The position numbers and the translations under genes were made by a program. Shown piece after piece: positions 27,066 through 37,301 of a DNA stretch of 64,000 bases; position 1 is the first letter of the stretch, and the number at the start of each line of letters is the position of its first letter. The notes beneath the pieces are model-generated. The model ran no database searches and had not been told where the DNA came from. It saw only the letters and a list, made by a program, of their open reading frames with translations. Source of the stretch: Salinisphaera sp963835375. Its GTDB lineage: Bacteria; Pseudomonadota; Gammaproteobacteria; Nevskiales; Salinisphaeraceae. The stretch is from NCBI GenBank assembly GCA_963835375.1, contig CAWIGB010000038.1, positions 381,089-445,088 of the forward strand, written 5' to 3'.

Positions 27066-27835
27066 TGCTGCTCAAGGACAAGAACATCTTCGTGACCGGC
27101 GGATCGCGCGGCATCGGCCGCGGCATCGCGTTGGCGTGTGCCGAGCACGGCGCGAACGTCGCGATCAGCGCCGAGGACACGGCCGTCGAGCGCGAGACGC
27201 TGGTCGCCACCGCCGCCGAGATCGAGGCGCGGGGTGTGAAATCTGCCTGGGTCGCGGCGTCGGCCGAAAAACCGGAAACCGGCGATGTGCTGGTCGAGAC
27301 CGCGGTCAACGCCTTCGGCCGGCTGGATGTCTTCGTCAACAACGCCGGCATCTGCCCGTTTCATTCGTTTCTCGACATGCCGCGCGAGACTTATCTCAAG
27401 ACCGTGGACGTGAACCTCAACGGCGCATTCTTTGCCGTGCAGGCCGCGGCCAACCAGATGGTCGAACAGGGCGACGGCGGGGCAATCATCGCGGTCAGCT
27501 CCATATCGGCGCTGGTCGGCGGCGGTATGCAGACCCACTACACACCCACCAAGGCAGGAGTGCTGTCGTTGATGCAGTCCACCGCGATCGCACTCGGGCC
27601 GCACGGCATCCGCTGCAACGCGCTGCTGCCTGGCACGATCGAAACCGATATCAACCGCGCGGATCTGGCAGACGAGCGCAAGCGCGACACCATGATCTCG
27701 CGTACGCCGCTCGGCCGGCTGGGCGCGCCCGACGACATGGGCGGGCCGGCGGTGTTTCTGGCTTCGGATCTGGCGAAATATGTCACCGGGGCGGCGCTCT
27801 TGGTCGACGGCGGGCTATACGTCAATCTGCAGTAA
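27065..27835 (+). CDS. L-rhamnose 1-dehydrogenase (short-chain dehydrogenase)
   Basis: 256 residues. Classical SDR features are TGGSRGIGRGIALA (cofactor), VNNAGICPF, catalytic Ser in AVSSISALVGG, YTPTK (Tyr/Lys) and a C-terminal VTGAALLVDGGL. NAD or NADP preference is not clear from sequence. Start MLLKDKNIFVTGG resembles bacterial L-rhamnose dehydrogenases of non-phosphorylative pathways. It oxidises L-rhamnose to L-rhamnono-1,4-lactone. Close coupling to lactonase and RhmD makes this the best assignment. Confidence 0.82.
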   Translation: MLLKDKNIFVTGGSRGIGRGIALACAEHGANVAISAEDTAVERETLVATAAEIEARGVKSAWVAASAEKPETGDVLVETAVNAFGRLDVFVNNAGICPFHSFLDMPRETYLKTVDVNLNGAFFAVQAAANQMVEQGDGGAIIAVSSISALVGGGMQTHYTPTKAGVLSLMQSTAIALGPHGIRCNALLPGTIETDINRADLADERKRDTMISRTPLGRLGAPDDMGGPAVFLASDLAKYVTGAALLVDGGLYVNLQ

Positions 27836-27861
27836 CCCACGTCACGTTCACGGACAACGCC

Positions 27862-28668
27862 ATGGAACTTCCCGCCAACGTCTTCAAATTCAAGCTCGCC
27901 GCGAAAGCGGCTGATACGCCGCTCTATGGTTGCTGGCTTGGGCTTGCGAACGCGTACACGGCCGAGATCGTCGCCACCGCCGATTTCGATTGGCTGCTGA
28001 TCGACGGCGAACATGCGCCGAATACGGTGGTGACTATCCTCGATCAGCTGCGCGCGATCGAGCCGTGGCCGGCCGCGCCGATCGTGCGCGCGGTCAATCA
28101 CGATCCGGCGCTGATCAAGCAGCTGCTCGATATCGGCACGCGCACTCTGATGGTGCCGATGGTTGAAACCGGTGAGCAGGCGGCTGCGCTGGTCGCTGCC
28201 ATGCGCTATGCGCCGGCCGGCATTCGCGGCATGGGCGCCGGCGTGATCCGAGCGGATCGCTGGGGCTCGGTCGCCGATTACGCCACGCGTGCCGACGATT
28301 CGCTGTGTCTGATCACGCAGGTCGAGTCGAAAACCGGCGTGGACAACGTCGAGGCGATCGCCAACACCGACGGCGTCGATGCCGTGTTCGTCGGCCCGGC
28401 CGACTTGTCGACCAATATGGGCCACGTCGGCAATCCGGGCCATGCGGATGTACAAGCCTCGATTTCGCACGTGCTGGACGTGACCCAGGCCGCCGGCAAA
28501 GCGGCGGGGATTCTGGCGCCGGCCGAGGTCGATACGAATCGGTATCGCGAGGCCGGTTTCGATTTCATTGCGACCGGCCTCGACGTCGTCATGCTGAAAA
28601 CCGCCGCCGATGCCAACGCAGCACGCCATCGCGGCGGTCTGCCGGCCGCCGATCGCAGTACTTATTGA
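27862..28668 (+). CDS. rhmA: 2-keto-3-deoxy-L-rhamnonate aldolase
   Basis: 268 residues from the ATG at 27862. HpcH/HpaI class II aldolase fold with FDWLLIDGEHAPNTVVTILD, LIKQLLDIGTRTLMVPMVET, CLITQVESKTGVDNVEAIAN (metal Glu) and AVFVGPADLSTNMG (metal Asp). This closely follows E. coli RhmA (267 residues). It cleaves 2-keto-3-deoxy-L-rhamnonate to pyruvate and L-lactaldehyde. It lies between the dehydrogenase and aldA, which removes its lactaldehyde product. Confidence 0.92.
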   Translation: MELPANVFKFKLAAKAADTPLYGCWLGLANAYTAEIVATADFDWLLIDGEHAPNTVVTILDQLRAIEPWPAAPIVRAVNHDPALIKQLLDIGTRTLMVPMVETGEQAAALVAAMRYAPAGIRGMGAGVIRADRWGSVADYATRADDSLCLITQVESKTGVDNVEAIANTDGVDAVFVGPADLSTNMGHVGNPGHADVQASISHVLDVTQAAGKAAGILAPAEVDTNRYREAGFDFIATGLDVVMLKTAADANAARHRGGLPAADRSTY

Positions 28669-28714
28669 GCCGACGCGGGGCGCCGCTCCGCACTCACCCA
28701 GCGAGGAGATGGAG

Positions 28715-30157
28715 ATGAGCGACGTGACAAGCTACGAGAACTATATCGGCGGTGTATTCGCACCGTCGGCGTCCGGTGAGACCCGCGAGAACCACAACCC
28801 GGCGACCGGGGCGCTGCTGTCGCGCGTGCCTGAGTCGGATGCCAACGACGTCCAGCGCGCGGTCGAAGCCGCCCGCAGTGCTCAGAAAGCCTGGGCGGCG
28901 CGGCCAGCGATCGAGCGGGCGCGCTATCTGCATAAGCTCGCCGACAAGATCCGCGACAACGTGGATCACCTGGCGGCCATCATCGTGGCCGAGCAGGGCA
29001 AGGTGGCCGGCCTGGCCGAAGTGGAAGTGAGCTTCACCGCCGAATATCTGGATTACATGGGCCAGTGGGCGCGCCGCATCGAGGGCGAGATCATCGAAAG
29101 CGATCGCCCGGGCGAGCATATGTTCCTGTTTCGCAAGCCCCTCGGCGTGGTGGCTGGCATCCTGCCGTGGAATTTTCCGTTCTTCCTCATCGCCCGCAAG
29201 ATGGCGCCGGCGCTGGTCACCGGCAATACCATCGTGATCAAGCCGAGCGAGGAGACCCCCAATAACTGCTTCGAGTTCGCCAGGCTGCTCGATACCCTCG
29301 ATCTGCCGCGAGGCGTGTTCAATGTGGTCTCCGGTGGCGGGGCGACGACGGGCAGCGCGCTGACCGCGCATCGTGATGTCGACCTGATCAGCTTCACCGG
29401 CAGTGTGGCGACCGGCTCGGCGATCATGCACAACGCGGCCGACCACATCACCAAGGTCAATCTCGAGCTCGGCGGCAAGGCGCCGGCGATCGTGCTCGAC
29501 GATGCCGATCTCGACCTGGCTGTGAAGGCGATCAAGGACTCTCGTGTGATCAACACCGGCCAGGTCTGCAACTGCGCCGAGCGCGTGTATGTTCAGCGGA
29601 GCGTGGCCGACGCCTTCCAGGCCAAGATGGTGGAGGCGATGAAGGCGACCACCTATGGCGATCCGGGCGCGGATTCATCCGTCGACATGGGGCCGTTGAT
29701 CAACCAGGAAGGTCTGGACAAGGTGGCGGCCATGGTCGAATCCGCCCGCCAATCGGGCGCCCAAGTGCTTACCGGCGGCCAGGTCGCGGATCTGGGCCAG
29801 GGCTTCCACTACGAACCCACTGTGCTGGCGGCCTGTACGCCAGACATGGATGTGATGAAAGACGAGATCTTCGGGCCAGTGCTGCCGATCCAGGTGATCG
29901 ACGATCTGGACGAGGCGATCGCGCTCGCCAACAACTCCGATTACGGCCTGACCTCGTCGGTCTACACCCGCGATCTGAACGCCGCGCTCAAGGCCTGTCG
30001 CGAACTGGAATACGGCGAGACCTACGTCAACCGCGAGAATTTCGAGGCCATGCAGGGGTTCCACGCCGGCGCGGGCAAGTCCGGCATCGGCGGCGCGGAT
30101 GGCAAGCACGGCCTGTATGAATACACCCGGACCCATCTGGCTTATATCCAGACCTGA
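28715..30157 (+). CDS. aldA: Lactaldehyde/glycolaldehyde dehydrogenase
   Basis: 480 residues from the ATG at 28715 with a GGAG site; an upstream in-frame start lacks support. NAD-dependent aldehyde dehydrogenase: ILPWNFPFFLIARKMAPAL, the conserved LELGGKAPAIV with catalytic Glu, Cys in NTGQVCNCAERVYVQ and VNRENFEAMQGFHAG, closely matching E. coli AldA. It oxidises L-lactaldehyde to L-lactate, finishing the rhamnose route. It ends convergent to glnD. No clear U-run terminator follows. Confidence 0.95.
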   Translation: MSDVTSYENYIGGVFAPSASGETRENHNPATGALLSRVPESDANDVQRAVEAARSAQKAWAARPAIERARYLHKLADKIRDNVDHLAAIIVAEQGKVAGLAEVEVSFTAEYLDYMGQWARRIEGEIIESDRPGEHMFLFRKPLGVVAGILPWNFPFFLIARKMAPALVTGNTIVIKPSEETPNNCFEFARLLDTLDLPRGVFNVVSGGGATTGSALTAHRDVDLISFTGSVATGSAIMHNAADHITKVNLELGGKAPAIVLDDADLDLAVKAIKDSRVINTGQVCNCAERVYVQRSVADAFQAKMVEAMKATTYGDPGADSSVDMGPLINQEGLDKVAAMVESARQSGAQVLTGGQVADLGQGFHYEPTVLAACTPDMDVMKDEIFGPVLPIQVIDDLDEAIALANNSDYGLTSSVYTRDLNAALKACRELEYGETYVNRENFEAMQGFHAGAGKSGIGGADGKHGLYEYTRTHLAYIQT

Positions 30158-30243
30158 GTTGAGCTCCGGCCATGCTCCGCTGGACGGCCGGCACGGCACG
30201 GCACGGCCGGCGCGCGAAGCCGCGTTGGCTCCGGCTGCGTCGT

Positions 30244-32919
30244 TCAGCTATCGGATTGGTCGAGCTCGGCCGTCATCACGGTTCGTAGTTCGCGCAGGAT
30301 GTCCTCGTCGCGAATCGCCGTCTGCTGACGATCTGTGATGAAGAACACGTCTTCGGCGCGCTCGCCGATGGTCGCGATCTTGGCGGTCTCCAGCAGGATG
30401 CCGCAGCGATGGAAGACATCGCCGATGATCGACAGCAGGCCCGGACGGTCGGCCGTCATGATTTCCATCACCGTGCAATCGCGCTCGGTCGCCTGCGTGA
30501 AATAGATCTGCGTGGGCACGTTGAAATACTGGTTGCGTCGTCCCTGGCGCCGGGTCACATCGATGCTTTCGACCGCAGGGTCGGCGATGGCCTGCACCAG
30601 CGCGGATTCCACCTCGCTGCGGCGGTAGGCATCCTCGACCGGATGGCCGTCGTTCTCGGCGATAACGTACGTATCCAGCGTGTAGTCGTCGCTGGTTGTG
30701 TTGATGCGGGCATCCAGCACCGACAAGCCCAGCTGGGCGAGCACGCCGGTCGTCACGCCGAACAGATAGTCCCGGTCGCGTGTGTAGACGAACAGGGTGG
30801 TGCCTTGTTCAGGGATCTCCGAAATCGACACCAGCGGGTTCTGGTCGTCTCCATGCGTGATGATGGCCTTGGTCTGGCGGGCGATCTCGTCGGGGCTGTG
30901 GCGCAGGAAATACTCCGGGTCGAAGCGTGACCAGAGATTCTTGAAGTGCGGCGTGTTCACGCCCGCTCGAGTGAGCATGGCAGCTGCCGCGCTGCGTGTT
31001 TCGGCGATCAGCTCGTCGCGGTCGAGCGGGTCGTCGAGGCCGCGTTCGAGCGCGCGTCGTGTGTTGTTGTACAGATCCGTGAGCAGGCTTTCCTTCCACG
31101 AATTCCACAGGTCCGGATTGGTGGCGCGGATATCGCAGATGGTGAGCAGGAACAGGCGGTCGAGGCGCTCGCGCGAGCCCACTTCGCGGGCGAATTCGTT
31201 GACGACCTGCACATCGTTGATATCGCGGCGCTGGGCCGTCATCGACATCAACAGATGCCGGCGCACCAGCCAGCAGACCAGATCGGTATCGTCGGACGAG
31301 ATGCCGTGCGCCTTGCAGAACTCGCGCGCATCATCCGCGCCAAGCTCCGAATGATCGCCGCCACGGCCCTTGGCGATATCGTGCATGAGACCAGCGATGT
31401 ACATGATCTGAGGCTTGTTGAGCCCCTGCATCAAGTCGCTGGCGAACGGCATTTCGTCGTTGAAGCGGGGGATCGCCAGCCGACGCATGTTGCGGATCAC
31501 GAACAACGTGTGTTCGTCCACGGTCAGGGTATGGAACAGGTCGTACTGCATGCGACCGATAATCTGCCCGAACTTGGGCAGGTAGCGGCCCAGAATCCCG
31601 TAACGATTCATCCGCCGCAGCGCACGTGTCACGCCACTGCGTTGGCGTAGAATCTCGGTGAAGAGTCGTCGGCAATGTATTGAGTTTCGGAAGTTATCAT
31701 CGATCAATCGGCGATCTCGGCGCATCAGTCGCAGCGTGCGCGCCCGGACGCCATTCAGACCCGGCCGGGTCTCCATCAGATAGAAGATTTCGAGGAGCGC
31801 GCTGGGCGTCTCCACGAATACCTTGTCGTGGATGACCTCGATGAAGCCGTGACGCGCCTGGAAGCGATCGTTGATCGGTTTCGGGCGTTCATCGTCGGTG
31901 GCATGCAGGATCGCTTCGGAGAACAGTTGAAGCAGCACATCATTTAGTGCAGATAAGGCTTTGATATTACGATAATAGCGCTGCATGAAACGCTCTACCG
32001 CCAAGGTGTTTTCCGCGTCGTCGTAGCCGAGCAGATGCGCAATCTGAATCTGATGGTCGAACAGGAGGCGGTTCTCGTTACGCCCGGTCAGCATGTGCAG
32101 CGCGAACCGCACCCGCCAGAGAAACGCCTGGCCACGATGCAGTTCGGAAAACTCGCGACGGCTCAGAAAACCGTAGTCGACCAACCCGTCCAACGTGTGA
32201 GCCGCGAACTGTCGCTTGGCCACCCAGGCGATGGTCTGGATATCGCGCAGCCCGCCGGGCGATTCCTTCACGTTCGGTTCGAGCTTATAGGCCGTTTCAT
32301 CGTAGCGCGCATGGCGCACGGCTTGTTCCTCGACCTTGGCGTTGAAGAAATCGGCAGACGACCAGACATGCTCGGCCGAGGTCGTGGCGCGCATGCGGGC
32401 GAACAGCGCCGGATCGCCCACCAGCACGCGCGATTCCATCAGGTTGGTCATGATGGTGATGTCGCTCGCGGCCAGTTCGGCGCATTCGGCGGGCGAACGT
32501 ACGCTATGGCCGATCTCGAGTCCCAGATCCCAGAGATAGGTGAAAAAACCCTCGAGCGCCGGCCCGATGGCATCGAGCTGGTTATGCTGATAGAGCACCA
32601 GCAGATCGATATCCGACTGGGGCAGCAGCTCGTTGCGCCCGTAGCCACCGACCGCGACTAGGCAGGCACTGTCGGTGGCCACGAGTTCGCGCCACGCATG
32701 GACCAGCACCGCATCGACCACTTCGCAGCGGGCACGCACCAGCCGCGTGATCGACTCTCCATGGCGAAAGGCTTCCGCGATGTGCCGCTGGCCTTCCTTG
32801 AGCGCGGCACGTACGGATGGTCCGTCGCCGATGTCGAGCGCCCAGACGCGATCGATAAAACCTTCCCAGTCGGCCAGTCCGACCGACTCCAGCTCTTCAG
32901 AGGGCAGGCTTGAAGACAT
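30244..32919 (-). CDS. glnD: Bifunctional uridylyltransferase/uridylyl-removing enzyme GlnD
   Basis: 891 residues from the ATG at 32919, one base after the map stop; a TTG further up is less likely. Domains in order are: nucleotidyltransferase with GYGRNELLPQSDIDLLVL, helical linker, HD hydrolase with MHDIAKGRGGDHSELG, and two C-terminal ACT domains (about from YLFGVTTGVLAQLGLS and MTADRPGLLSIIGDVF). It modifies PII proteins in response to glutamine. The map-glnD pair beside rpsB is standard; dapC, which often follows in related genomes, is replaced here by the rhamnose island. Confidence 0.97.
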   Translation of the reverse strand: MSSSLPSEELESVGLADWEGFIDRVWALDIGDGPSVRAALKEGQRHIAEAFRHGESITRLVRARCEVVDAVLVHAWRELVATDSACLVAVGGYGRNELLPQSDIDLLVLYQHNQLDAIGPALEGFFTYLWDLGLEIGHSVRSPAECAELAASDITIMTNLMESRVLVGDPALFARMRATTSAEHVWSSADFFNAKVEEQAVRHARYDETAYKLEPNVKESPGGLRDIQTIAWVAKRQFAAHTLDGLVDYGFLSRREFSELHRGQAFLWRVRFALHMLTGRNENRLLFDHQIQIAHLLGYDDAENTLAVERFMQRYYRNIKALSALNDVLLQLFSEAILHATDDERPKPINDRFQARHGFIEVIHDKVFVETPSALLEIFYLMETRPGLNGVRARTLRLMRRDRRLIDDNFRNSIHCRRLFTEILRQRSGVTRALRRMNRYGILGRYLPKFGQIIGRMQYDLFHTLTVDEHTLFVIRNMRRLAIPRFNDEMPFASDLMQGLNKPQIMYIAGLMHDIAKGRGGDHSELGADDAREFCKAHGISSDDTDLVCWLVRRHLLMSMTAQRRDINDVQVVNEFAREVGSRERLDRLFLLTICDIRATNPDLWNSWKESLLTDLYNNTRRALERGLDDPLDRDELIAETRSAAAAMLTRAGVNTPHFKNLWSRFDPEYFLRHSPDEIARQTKAIITHGDDQNPLVSISEIPEQGTTLFVYTRDRDYLFGVTTGVLAQLGLSVLDARINTTSDDYTLDTYVIAENDGHPVEDAYRRSEVESALVQAIADPAVESIDVTRRQGRRNQYFNVPTQIYFTQATERDCTVMEIMTADRPGLLSIIGDVFHRCGILLETAKIATIGERAEDVFFITDRQQTAIRDEDILRELRTVMTAELDQSDS

Positions 32920-32920
32920 G

Positions 32921-33688
32921 TCAGTCGGCGACAAGCTGGCTCGGCGTGAGGATCTCGACGCCGGTTTCGGTCACCAGGATCGTGTGCTCCCACTGCGCGG
33001 AAAGTGAGTGGTCCTTGGTCACCACGGTCCAGCCGTCGGGCAGCATCTTCACATGTCGCTTGCCCGCGTTGACCATGGGCTCGATGGTGAAGGTCATGCC
33101 GGCTTCCAGCTGCATGCCGCTGCCGGCCTTGCCGTAGTGGAGCACCTGCGGTTCCTCGTGGAAGCCTCGGCCGATGCCATGGCCGCAGTATTCGCGGACC
33201 ACAGAACAGCGCTCCGATTCCACGTATTGCTGGATCGCCGCGCCGATATCGCCGAGGGTGGCGCCCGGTTTGACCTGGTCGATGCCGATATACATGGCTT
33301 TCTCGGCCACATCCGACAGGCGCTTCGCCTTGATCGATGGCTCGCCGGCGAAGTACATGCGCGAGCTGTCACCGTGGAAACCATCCTTGATCAGGGTGAC
33401 GTCAATATTGACCGCGTCGCCTTTCTTGAGTTTCTTGTCACCCGGGATGCCGTGACAGACCACGTGGTTGATCGAGGTGCAGACCGACTTCGGAAAACCG
33501 TTGTAGTTGAGTGGGGCCGGCGTGGTGCCGAGTTCATCCACCATGTAGTCGTGGCAGATGGCGTTGAGTTCGTCGGTGGTCACGCCCGGTCTGACGTGAG
33601 GGCCGATCATGTCCAGCACCTGCGCGGCCAGCCGTCCGGCCTCGCGCATCTTGTCCTGTTCCTCGGGCGTCTTGATTGTCGCGCTCAT
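32921..33688 (-). CDS. map: Methionine aminopeptidase, type I
   Basis: 255 residues from the ATG at 33688 (MSATIKTPEEQDKMREAGRL). The five metal ligands are visible: the two Asp in VNIDVTLIKDGFHGDSS, His in GHGIGRGFHEEP, Glu in FTIEPMV and Glu in WEHTILVTETG. It removes initiator methionine from nascent proteins. It is divergent from rpsB, as usual in gammaproteobacteria, and followed directly by glnD. Confidence 0.97.
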   Translation of the reverse strand: MSATIKTPEEQDKMREAGRLAAQVLDMIGPHVRPGVTTDELNAICHDYMVDELGTTPAPLNYNGFPKSVCTSINHVVCHGIPGDKKLKKGDAVNIDVTLIKDGFHGDSSRMYFAGEPSIKAKRLSDVAEKAMYIGIDQVKPGATLGDIGAAIQQYVESERCSVVREYCGHGIGRGFHEEPQVLHYGKAGSGMQLEAGMTFTIEPMVNAGKRHVKMLPDGWTVVTKDHSLSAQWEHTILVTETGVEILTPSQLVAD

Positions 33689-33760
33689 CGCGTTCGATCC
33701 TTGCCGGTGGCAGAATGACAACGTCGCGTGGGCGCGACGGTGGCCTGTGAAGGGCCGCTA

Positions 33761-33769
33761 TGGTATAAA
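33761..33769 (+). promoter_or_regulatory. Extended -10 promoter of rpsB-tsf
   Basis: TGGTATAAA gives an extended -10 (TGG-TATAAA) about 160 bases before rpsB. The long leader between it and rpsB may carry the S2 autoregulatory site known for rpsB-tsf operons, but I cannot identify its structure by eye. Confidence 0.55.
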
Positions 33770-33929
33770 CCGCTCGCGTTCGCGGCAATCCGCGGCGTTT
33801 GGGCGGTTTGTCCGCCGCCCATGTTTTCGAAATACACACGCGTATCGACACATGGTTCAGGGTGCCTCTTATCCACTCGGGTGGGGGTTGTTCCATGGGA
33901 TTCGCGGAGGCTCAACCCGGAGAAAACCT

Positions 33930-34844
<915 letters not shown>

Positions 34845-34910
34845 CACCGGCCTGGCAGCCGCACGGCACGGGCGCGACGCGAGTCGGCCGGCTGCCGTCC
34901 GGCACTGAAA

Positions 34911-34931
34911 ACAGCCGGCATGGCCGGCTGT
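34911..34931 (+). terminator. Hairpin between rpsB and tsf
   Basis: ACAGCCGGC-ATG-GCCGGCTGT is a perfect 9-bp stem with a 3-base loop followed by only a short TT. It resembles the partial attenuator often found between rpsB and tsf. Confidence 0.6.
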
Positions 34932-34973
34932 TTCGTTGACGGATTAACAACGACCGAATTCTGGAGAATCGAC

Positions 34974-35855
34974 ATGGCAATCAGTGCCTCCCTAGTCAAG
35001 GAACTGCGCGAGCGCACCGGCGCCGGCATGATGGAGTGCAAGAAAGCGCTGCAGGCGACCGACGGTGACATCGACGCTGCGGCCGAGAACATGCGCCGCG
35101 AGGGCCTTGCCAAGGCTGACAAGAAGGCTGGCCGCGTGGCTGCCGAAGGCCGTATCGCGAGCGCGACGTCGGCCGACAACACCGCTGCGGTGCTCGTGGA
35201 AGTGAACTGCGAGACCGATTTCGTCGGCAAGAACGAAGAGTTCATCGAATTCGCCGAGGAAGTCGCCAAGCTGGTCCTGGAGAAGGAGCCGGCAGACGTT
35301 GAAGCATTGGGCGACATGTATCTGGGCGGCGAGACCGTCGAAGACAAGCGTCGCGCTCTGATCGCCAAGCTGGGGGAGAAGATCACCGTGCGCCGCTTCG
35401 AGCGCATCAATGCCGCCGAGGGCCGCATCGACGTATATTCGCACGGCGCGCGTATTGCCTCGGCGGTTGCGGTTTCCGGCGGCGACGACGAATTGTTGCG
35501 CGATCTGGCGATGCACGTGGCCGCTTCGGCGCCCGCGCATCTGTCGACCGAGGATGTGCCCGAAGAGCGCCGCAACGCCGAGAAGGAGCTTCTCATGGCT
35601 CAGGCGCGGGATTCGGGCAAGCCGGAGGACATCATTGAGAAGATGGTCGAGGGTCGCCTGAAGAAGTTCCTTGGCGAGATCACGCTGATGGGTCAGCCCT
35701 TCGTTAAGGACCCGGACTTGACTGTCGAGAAGCTCGTGTCCGAGCGTGGCGCGAAGATCGAGTCGTACGCTCGTCTGGAAGTCGGCGAGGGCATCGAGAA
35801 GAAACAAGAGGACTTCGCCGCCGAAGTCCGTGCGCAGGCCGAGAAGACGGCCTGA
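34974..35855 (+). CDS. tsf: Translation elongation factor Ts
   Basis: 293 residues from the ATG at 34974 after CTGGAGAATC. The N-terminal UBA-like domain has LVKELRERTGAGMMECKKAL, and the core has VEVNCETDFVGKNEEF with the TDFV motif that contacts EF-Tu. It catalyses nucleotide exchange on EF-Tu. It is coupled with rpsB and followed by a strong terminator. Normal length, intact. Confidence 0.97.
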   Translation: MAISASLVKELRERTGAGMMECKKALQATDGDIDAAAENMRREGLAKADKKAGRVAAEGRIASATSADNTAAVLVEVNCETDFVGKNEEFIEFAEEVAKLVLEKEPADVEALGDMYLGGETVEDKRRALIAKLGEKITVRRFERINAAEGRIDVYSHGARIASAVAVSGGDDELLRDLAMHVAASAPAHLSTEDVPEERRNAEKELLMAQARDSGKPEDIIEKMVEGRLKKFLGEITLMGQPFVKDPDLTVEKLVSERGAKIESYARLEVGEGIEKKQEDFAAEVRAQAEKTA

Positions 35856-35867
35856 TCGCGCCAGCCG

Positions 35868-35903
35868 AAAAGCCGGCTGCCATCCGGCAGCCGGCTTTTT
35901 TTT
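35868..35903 (+). terminator. Terminator after tsf
   Basis: AAAGCCGGCTGCC / GGCAGCCGGCTTT, a 13-bp stem with a 5-base loop and a run of eight T. Confidence 0.92.
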
Positions 35904-35983
35904 GTCCGAAGCCACTGCGGGTTGTGTGCCGCGTTGTGACATAATCCGCGCGTTTGCACGCGACCGACCAGGATGAGTTGCCC

Positions 35984-36733
35984 ATGACCGACAAACCGAG
36001 GCCGAGTTACCGCCGCATCCTGCTCAAGCTCAGTGGTGAGGCCCTGATGGGCGGCGCGGATTTCGGTATTGCGGCCGAGGTGGTCGAGCGTCTGGCCGTG
36101 GAGATCCGCGAACTGGTGGAGGCCCGGGTCCAGGTCGCGCTAGTGGTCGGTGGTGGCAACATATTCCGCGGCATCGGTCTGGCCGGGCGCGGAATGGATC
36201 GAGTCACGGGTGATCAGATGGGCATGCTCGCGACCGTGATCAATGCGCTCGCGTTGCAGGATGCCGTTGAGCACGCCGGATTGAACGCCCGGGTGATGTC
36301 GGCGGTCCGGATCAATCAGGTCTGCGAAGATTACATCCGCCGGCGTGCAATCCGGCACCTGGAAAAAGGCCGTGTGGTGATCTTCGCCGCCGGCACGGGT
36401 AACCCGTTCTTCACCACCGACTCGGCCGCCAGCCTGCGCGCGATCGAGATCAACGCCGATCTCATGTTGAAGGCGACCAAGGTGGATGGCATCTACAGTG
36501 CGGACCCCTTGACCGACGACAACGCGCGTCGCTATACCCATTTGACCTATGACGAAGTCATAGACCAGCGCCTGGCCGTGATGGATACCACCGCGATCGT
36601 GCTGTGCCGTGACAACGGCATGCCGCTGCGGGTGTTCGACATCAACCGGCCGGGCGACTTGATGCGCATCGCCATGGGCGCCGACGATGTCGGCACCCTG
36701 GTCGATAACAATACGACGAGAGCCAATCGATGA
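35984..36733 (+). CDS. pyrH: UMP kinase
   Basis: 249 residues from the ATG at 35984. Amino-acid-kinase fold: YRRILLKLSGEALMG, VALVVGGGNIFRG, MDRVTGDQMGMLATVINALA, and AAGTGNPFFTTDSAA. It makes UDP from UMP. The gene overlaps frr by ATGA. A -10-like CATAAT lies at 35940-35945, about 40 bases upstream, so a separate promoter after the tsf terminator is likely. Confidence 0.97.
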   Translation: MTDKPRPSYRRILLKLSGEALMGGADFGIAAEVVERLAVEIRELVEARVQVALVVGGGNIFRGIGLAGRGMDRVTGDQMGMLATVINALALQDAVEHAGLNARVMSAVRINQVCEDYIRRRAIRHLEKGRVVIFAAGTGNPFFTTDSAASLRAIEINADLMLKATKVDGIYSADPLTDDNARRYTHLTYDEVIDQRLAVMDTTAIVLCRDNGMPLRVFDINRPGDLMRIAMGADDVGTLVDNNTTRANR

Positions 36734-37287
36734 TCGACGATATCCACGACGACGCCAACAAGCGCATGGAAAAGACGGTCAGCGTCATGCGTGAGAATTT
36801 CTCCAAGATCCGCACCGGGCGGGCCAGCACCAGTCTGCTCGATCACGTGACGGTCGATTACTACGGCGTCGAGGTGCCGTTGAATCAGGCTGCGAACGTG
36901 GCTACCGAGGACGCCCGAACGATCTCCATCATGCCCTACGAAAAGAGCATGGTTCAGAAGATCGAGAAGGCGATCATGACGGCCGACCTCGGACTCAATC
37001 CCTCGACTGCCGGCCAGGTGATCCGCGTGGTGTTGCCGCCGCTGACCGAGGAGCGGCGCAAGGATCTGGTCAAGGTGATACGCCAGGAGGCCGAGGATGC
37101 GCGCGTGGCCGTGCGCAACGTGCGCCGCGATGCCAACGCCGATCTCAAGGAGCTGGTCAAGGAAAAAGAGATTACCGAAGACGACCAGCACGACGGCGAG
37201 GAGCGGATCCAGAAGCTCACCGATCAGCATATCGAGCGCATCGACAACCTGCTCCAGGAAAAGGAGCAGGAACTGATGACGGTCTGA
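36730..37287 (+). CDS. frr: Ribosome recycling factor
   Basis: 185 residues, the standard length. It starts in the pyrH stop (ATGA). Conserved features include KIRTGRASTSLLDHVTVDYY, PLNQAANVATEDARTISI and LPPLTEERRKDLVKV. With EF-G it splits post-termination ribosomes. Note that uppS follows after 14 bases; dxr, which sits here in enteric genomes, is absent. Confidence 0.97.
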   Translation: MIDDIHDDANKRMEKTVSVMRENFSKIRTGRASTSLLDHVTVDYYGVEVPLNQAANVATEDARTISIMPYEKSMVQKIEKAIMTADLGLNPSTAGQVIRVVLPPLTEERRKDLVKVIRQEAEDARVAVRNVRRDANADLKELVKEKEITEDDQHDGEERIQKLTDQHIERIDNLLQEKEQELMTV

Positions 37288-37301
37288 TCGGCGCGCCGGA
37301 T

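Noticed and set aside
30176..30212. GGCACGGCACGGCACGGC short repeats after aldA as a repeat array
   Set aside because: Only three to four imperfect 6-base units in a GC-rich gap; not a CRISPR or a meaningful tandem array.
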